In this document: positions 59,331 to 64,000 of the stretch, piece after piece
How positions within the stretch are numbered: position 1 is the first letter of the stretch
Layout: every line of letters starts with the position of its first letter
Assembly: GCA_007922195.1 (NCBI GenBank)
Contig: ML682003.1
Location: 1,244,719-1,308,718 of the forward strand
DNA: 64,000 bases
Direction: 5' to 3'
Origin: Podocnemis expansa
Lineage: Eukaryota; Chordata; Testudines; Podocnemididae
Made by a program: the position numbers and the translations under genes
Notes under the pieces: generated by a model
What the model was told of the DNA's origin: nothing
The model's input: only the letters and a program-made list of their open reading frames with translations
Databases searched by the model: none

Positions 59331-59944
59331 TTCATGATCAGTAAATGCAAACTAATGCACCCTAAGTGGAGAAACAAACCATTTTTCCTCCTTACAGGGT
59401 TCTAAATTAAATTCCAGAAAGACGTGGACACCACCATAGCCAACTCATAGAAAAACCTCTGCCCAGTTTGCAGGTGCTGTCAAGAAAGCTAACAGAATGT
59501 TAGGATGCACAAGGAATGAGACGGTGGATGATACAGAGAATAGTCTAATGCCCTTATAGAAATCAACGGGCTGATCTGAACTGGAATAATGTGTGGAGAA
59601 TGCCAGCCCACCTCAAAACGGATATTGCAGAACTATATGGGATCCAGAGAAGAGTAGTAGGAATGATCAAGGGCCTGGAAAAAAATTTCTGATGAAGAGC
59701 GATAGAAAAGTTTAGGATTCTTATCTAAGACCAAAAAAGACTGAGAAGGAACATAATAAAAGTCCAACACCACAAGAAGAAGGGAACATTCAATTTAGTT
59801 TATAGGGGAGAAGTTAAAAACTGATAAAAGGAAGGACTTTTTCACATGATGTTATTAAACTGTGGAACTTAATGCCCCAGGACATTGTTGAGGTAAATAG
59901 CTTAACAGGATTCAGAAAGGGACCGGACAGTTCCATGAATATGA

Positions 59945-60164
59945 AAAAGAATAAGAGCCCTGTGGCACCTTAAAGACTAACAGATTTCTTTGGGCATAAG
60001 CTTTTGTGGGCTCCAACCTGCTTTGTCAGATGCATCTGATGAAGTGGGTTGGAGCCAGCAAAAGCTTCTGCCCAAAGGAATCTATTAGTCTTTAAGGTGC
60101 CACAGGGCTCCCACTGTTTTTACTGTACAACAGAGTAATGCGGCTACCCTTCCGGAAAAGAATA
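59945..60164 (-). mobile_element. Fold-back retroelement copy L, nested in L3-like LINE
   Basis: The body at 59954-60155 is a palindrome of a separate subfamily: both arms read GCACCTTAAAGACTAA and TTTGGGCA(T/G)AAGCTTTTG-like text where others have CACTTAAAG and ATCGCATGAGC. The head is at the right (AATGCGGCTACCC). The plus strand of the right arm has an intact CTGATGA at 60036-60042, followed by a GTGGG stem, but its GAAA element is altered. An exact 9-bp target duplication, AAAAGAATA, flanks it. Confidence 0.9.
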
Positions 60165-60251
60165 TCAAAAGTATCCAGGGCTATAATGAATTTTAGAAGG
60201 AATACGTAAACCTTGTGTTTCAGGGCCCAGCCCAGTTTGAATCTATTAAAG

Positions 60252-60427
60252 CAGTGGTTTTCAACCTTTTGTGGGTCACGACACACTTGGCAGCATATTG
60301 CGACTCTACAGGACACATTAGCCCACTCCCTCCAACCCAAATCCCCATCTCCCCAGCTCTCCGAGACACACTTACCGCAGTGTGGTCACAGATTAATGTG
60401 TCCCAACACGGTTCCTGAGAACCACTG
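60252..60427 (+). mobile_element. hAT MITE, 'cagtggttttcaacc' family
   Basis: 176 bp from CAGTGGTTTTCAACCTTTT to GGTTCCTGAGAACCACTG. Flanks TATTAAAG (60244-60251) and TATTAGAG (60428-60435) match at 7 of 8. It sits in the 3' part of the L3-like LINE. Confidence 0.9.
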
Positions 60428-60605
60428 TATTAGAGAACTGGATGAGACCTAATGTGAACAGCAGAGTAACCCTGACCCACCCACTGTGGGATTTCTTCAT
60501 CTTCTTTTGAAACATCTGGTGCTCTTCCCTGCCAGAGACAAGTTACTGGACTAAACAGACCTTTGGTTTGAGCCAGTACTGCATTTCTTATACTGTTATA
60601 ATTAC

Positions 60606-61353
60606 AGACCTCATTGAACCACACAGCAAAGACAAGATGCCAACCTGTTCCTAATCACCCTATATAATTAAAGTCCATATTTTATTATAATGACATCGTT
60701 TTGAGCTTGAGACATTTGTCCGTAAGGTATGTTAAGTACATATATTTTGGCTTGGCAGAATTTAGGGTTTATTTTAAAAATAGTTTAAACAGATAAAATT
60801 GATCTTTAAGCATTTTTTTGTTTTTATCAATTCAAATTTTCACAGCTGTACAGAATTATGGGGCGAAAAGGTGGCAAAAGTCATTTAATGAACGTAGAGA
60901 CAGAGTCAAAGCTTATCTAGTCAACATCATGCCAAAACATACAAAGTAAACCTCCTTAAATCTAACGCTAGTAAATTCTCACACAGAATTTTTCTTACTT
61001 TACCCATCTGTAAATTTCAATTATTAAACATGGAAATATATTTTGTCAGTTTTCTGTTTGTACAGTGAAATCAACATTTACGAACAATGTTCAATTTAAA
61101 AAAGAAAATGACACCTTCTAAGTCTACATATACTAAATATGTACTGCGACTGAGGGAAACAAAGTTAGGCTTCACATTTAACATAGTTAGTTTCTGCCTG
61201 CATATTCACTTCAATGTTAAAAAAAAAAAAAAAAAAGCTGTCATCTTCTTTGCCAGGGAACGTGGGATGGAATAAGTGGTTATTACAGGCAAAAGTTTAT
61301 GTAGCTACTGACGTACTTGAGAAGAGAGTAAAAATGTAGTTTACATCAGATAA
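60606..61353. other. Unassigned AT-rich sequence
   Basis: A poly(A) run lies at about 61219-61236. No gene is recognised. Confidence 0.45.
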
Positions 61354-61804
61354 GAAATTCTACCTTCCCTACTTCCCAACAATTCACTAATTTTCATAAC
61401 ATTTCAGGTTTCTTTTTTGCATGCTTATCTTTTGAGTTCTGGTGAAACAGCCAAGCGATCGTAAATTCTTATGGATCTCTAAATGTCACGAGCACAGTTT
61501 AGCTGCTCTTGAAAGATTCTTTCATGAACATTTAAAAGGACAATTAATCAAATGCAGTGCTATGTGATAAAGGTCTGCCGTGGAGCTTGGATGGTGTAAC
61601 AGGATGCACCACATTATCTACTGGATGCAGGTTATCCAATTTCTTCTCTGTATTTGGGGGTGAGAAGGAGGGGGTAAAAAAGAAAAAAAGAAAGAAAATC
61701 AGCTTCAAATCAATCCAGAGGCAGTCATGCAAAAGGGACTGAAAATTATTTGTTGAAAAACAGAAAGCCAAAAAATAAACCCTAAACTGGCTCGATTGTG
61801 ATGG
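61354..61804 (+). repeat. Left arm of a 1.3-kb inverted repeat
   Basis: From AGAAATTCTACC to about GATTGTGATGG this arm aligns, over about 450 bp with scattered differences and small indels, to the reverse complement of 62226-62666. Well-matched landmarks are CTGCTCTTGAAAGATTC, CAATTAATCAAATGCAGTGC and GCATGCTTATCTTT. Family unknown. It contains no convincing open frame. Confidence 0.85.
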
Positions 61805-62225
61805 AATGAGGGGGAGTAAATGACCAGATCAGTGGTTGACCGTGTATTTGGGGAGGCGTGAAATAAGTAAATATCTGATTGTGTTCTTAGATAACTCAGC
61901 CAAATAGCCCATTAAAAAAAAAAAAAAAAAAAAACCACAATGGAAAAGCCAAAATTTCTTGGCATTCCCTCTGTAAAGTAGCTCTGAAGAAGGTGAGGAA
62001 AGGTCTGTAATATCAGCAAACAGCTGACCACGTACTGAAGGCTCATCAGCTTCTGCAAGTGGCAGGCATGTGGGGAAGTACACATCCTGCTCACCTCCTG
62101 TTCCAGAATCTGCAAACAACCACTTTTAACATCAGGTACCATTTTCTGGAAAAGGAGACAAGCAGGGTGCCCAGGTAGTTGCAGAAGGAGGTAGTGAGCC
62201 ACCAGCACATGGCAAACTTATTTTG
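61805..62225. other. Spacer between the arms
   Basis: About 420 bp, including a poly(A) run of about 21 at 61914-61934. I see no gene. The minus-strand frames at 61829-62208 are interrupted by the homopolymer and show no family resemblance. Confidence 0.45.
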
Positions 62226-62666
62226 CCACCATGGAGTCAGTTTTGGATTTATTTTTTGACTGTTTTTCAAAAAAAAAAAAATTTTTCAATCTCTCATAGC
62301 TTGGCTGCTTCTGGACTGATTTGAGGCAGGTTTTCTTTTCCTCCGTCCCCCCAAATCACACACAGAGAGGAAACTGGATCACAACCTTCACCCAACAGAT
62401 AATCAGGGCCACTCTGTTACACCAACCAAGCTCAGCAGCAGACATTTTAGCACATAGCACTGTATTTGATTAATTGCCCCTTTAAATGTTTATGAAAGAA
62501 TCCTTCAAGAGCAGCTGAACAGTGCTTCTGACATTTACCGATTCACCAGAATTTATGGTGACTTAGCTGTTTTACCAGAACTGAAAAAGATAAGCACGCG
62601 AAAAGGAAACTTGAAACGTTATGAAAATCAGAGAATTGTCGGGAAGTATGGAGTGGTAGAATTTCC
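62226..62666 (-). repeat. Right arm of a 1.3-kb inverted repeat
   Basis: Mirror of 61354-61804. Landmarks on the plus strand are GCACTGTATTTGATTAATTG, GAATCCTTCAAGAGCAGC and GATAAGCACGCG. A poly(A) run at about 62269-62281 lies where the left arm has a mixed A-rich tract. Confidence 0.85.
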
Positions 62667-63821
62667 TCTTTTTTCAGCAATTGGCAGGCCTTAGGAAGGA
62701 ACTGCCTTGCTCATCTCCCATTCCAGAACATAGTAGCAGATGTTGAAAATAGTTGGACTCCAGTCACTAACTAAAGCTATTGAATGCCTGTTTTCTCCTG
62801 CTCTTCAACTAATCCAAATAGCTGATGATCTCCTTCCATTTACTGCAGGTGAAATGGAAATGGTAATACTTAAAACAGATGTATACATATCTATATACAC
62901 ATTCAATGGCCAGAACTGATTTATACAGCCATGTCCCAGACCCATTTCCTCTACTGCATCCAAATCTGACAGTCACACAAACCAACCTTCCCGTGTGGCC
63001 TTTAACAGCTTTGGCCTTTCCCATTAAGCGAAATGCAAATGTCAAAGGTGGGAAGAACATACAGCAACTAGTAACATATGTAATTGTTCACCTCTAGATC
63101 ACCAATCCATTTTCAACACTTTTCAGTAGAATTGAAATATTGGTCACTGTTTGGTCATGTCAGGTATAAAGTGTTTGAGCAGCCAGAATACAATGGCCTC
63201 ACTGCAATCATCACTAACAGGCACCTTCGTTGAAATGCTTATCAAAAACCAAGAGAAAGAATAGGCATGAAAACTGCTACTCTAGAAAAGGCCTCAACGG
63301 GTTGGGACTGGAGAGCATTGGTTTAGCAGCATGAGGCATCTTCCCCTTGCTGAGGTCACTTTCGATGTCATCCCTATTCTGATAACATAACTGATCAAAT
63401 AAAATCAAATTTTTCAACAATGAAAGATTCACAAGTCTCCTCTCCCCATTCTTCAAACAGCTCTAGCTGCAAACAGATTTCAACCTTGAAGAATGACCAT
63501 CTGGGAGTTTTCTTCAGCACTAAATTTACTTGCTTGATAAGAGCTATAATTTACTATAGCATGTACTGCTCCCAGAATCTTTGGGAACATTGCTCGAGCA
63601 CTGCACTCTATTTTGAGTACCAGCTTGTAATAAAAATACCGATAAACCGAAGACAACGGAAAGGCATCAGAAATAGTTTTAAAATGTCACTCACTTAAAA
63701 AAGAGGTAATCATGTGTTATTTAGTTTCCTTTAGACCAGTTTTCAGTCTAGAACAGAGAAAGCACTAGAATCCATAGCTGATGACCTCTTTCCAGCAAAC
63801 ACACAAAGGCCAGATTTTGAG
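62667..63821. other. Unassigned sequence, perhaps with LINE remnants
   Basis: Around 63600-63690, ACTCTATTTTGAGTACCAGC and TAAAAATACCGATAAACC look like a decayed CR1 C-terminal piece. Nothing else is recognised. Confidence 0.35.
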
Positions 63822-64000
63822 GGCCTCAGGGATAATCAGCTGAGCATGAGCTTCCAGTGCAACTCTATGGCCAAAAAAGCTAATAGAATCCTGGGATATA
63901 TAATCAGAGGAATATTGAGTAGGAGCAGGGAGGATATATTGATTACTACGGCATTTAGTACTAAGGCAAACAATCTTGGAGTATTATATCTATTTCCAAT
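63822..64000 (+). pseudogene. CR1-group LINE relic, cut by the window end
   Basis: Translation gives NSMAKKANRILGYIIRGILS followed by RSREDILITTAF, the conserved CR1 block after the polymerase (compare [18 protein letters not shown] in the CR1 at 13919-14905). The rest lies outside the window. Confidence 0.8.

Larger units (their letters stand above)
58985..60605 (+). pseudogene. L3/CR1-like LINE, decayed, with two nested insertions
   Basis: A plus-strand relic of the polymerase region starting near CAGACTTCCAAAAGGCCTC (block FQKA, where the family has LDFQKAFDKV). ATGGATCAAAAGCCGGCTC and TTGTTTAATATGAATTGTTG follow, then KANRMLGCTRN-like text near 59500 and the C-terminal region to about 59943. 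It continues after copy L at 60156 and ends near 60605 with GAGCCAGTACTGCATTTCTT, the L3-type 3' end. Stops are frequent. Confidence 0.8.

Noticed and set aside
9080..60164. Regularly recurring short repeats as a CRISPR-like array
   Set aside because: The copies are dispersed at irregular distances, in both orientations and with target duplications, and the genome is that of a vertebrate.

Overview
The window is a stretch of vertebrate genome that looks non-coding. It is full of dead or dying transposable elements. The mix is CR1-type LINEs with the typical 3' end, CR1/L3-like and L2-like LINE relics, MIR-like SINE relics, many short hAT-type MITEs and a fold-back retroelement carrying a Penelope-like sequence. 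This fits a sauropsid, most likely a turtle; a crocodilian is less likely but not excluded. I found no exon of a host gene that I could defend, so the window is probably intergenic or inside a large intron.

Layout. 0-13 kb: an old hAT copy, a diverged interspersed repeat, a MITE with a hAT MITE nested in it, two fold-back retroelements (9.1 and 11.7 kb), an L3-like endonuclease relic, an L3-like 3' end, then another hAT MITE, a MIR relic and a large hAT copy with an internal minisatellite. 13.8-16.7 kb: the best preserved gene-like object, a nearly full-length CR1 LINE on the minus strand, broken by what looks like a single-base deletion. 17-30 kb: fold-back copies, an L2-like LINE relic, MIR relics and a possible LTR. 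30.3-31.8 kb: a terminal-inverted-repeat element with a GC-rich, tandemly repetitive core. 31.9-36.4 kb: several fold-back copies, one with an almost perfect 90-bp stem, and a plus-strand CR1 interrupted by a solo LTR. 37.5-46.9 kb: hAT MITEs and a second minus-strand CR1 carrying two later insertions. 48.0-50.7 kb: an L3-like LINE (minus) with a fold-back insertion. 51.6-60.6 kb: more hAT MITEs, one with another TIR element nested in it, and a plus-strand L3-like LINE carrying both a fold-back element and a hAT MITE. 61.35-62.67 kb: a 1.3-kb imperfect inverted repeat with arms of about 450 bp that I cannot assign to a family. The window ends inside another plus-strand CR1 relic.

The most unusual signal is the repeated fold-back retroelement. 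Twelve copies were found, and nine of them are palindromic. Each has one head, a stem, a loop and a mirrored stem, and most have target-site duplications of 7-12 bp. The loop region carries a hammerhead-ribozyme-like core. The two arms of a given copy share private variants. No genes act together here in a pathway. The only history that can be read is the order in which elements inserted into one another.

All family names come from my memory of consensus sequences, not from database searches. Boundaries without target-site duplications are approximate.
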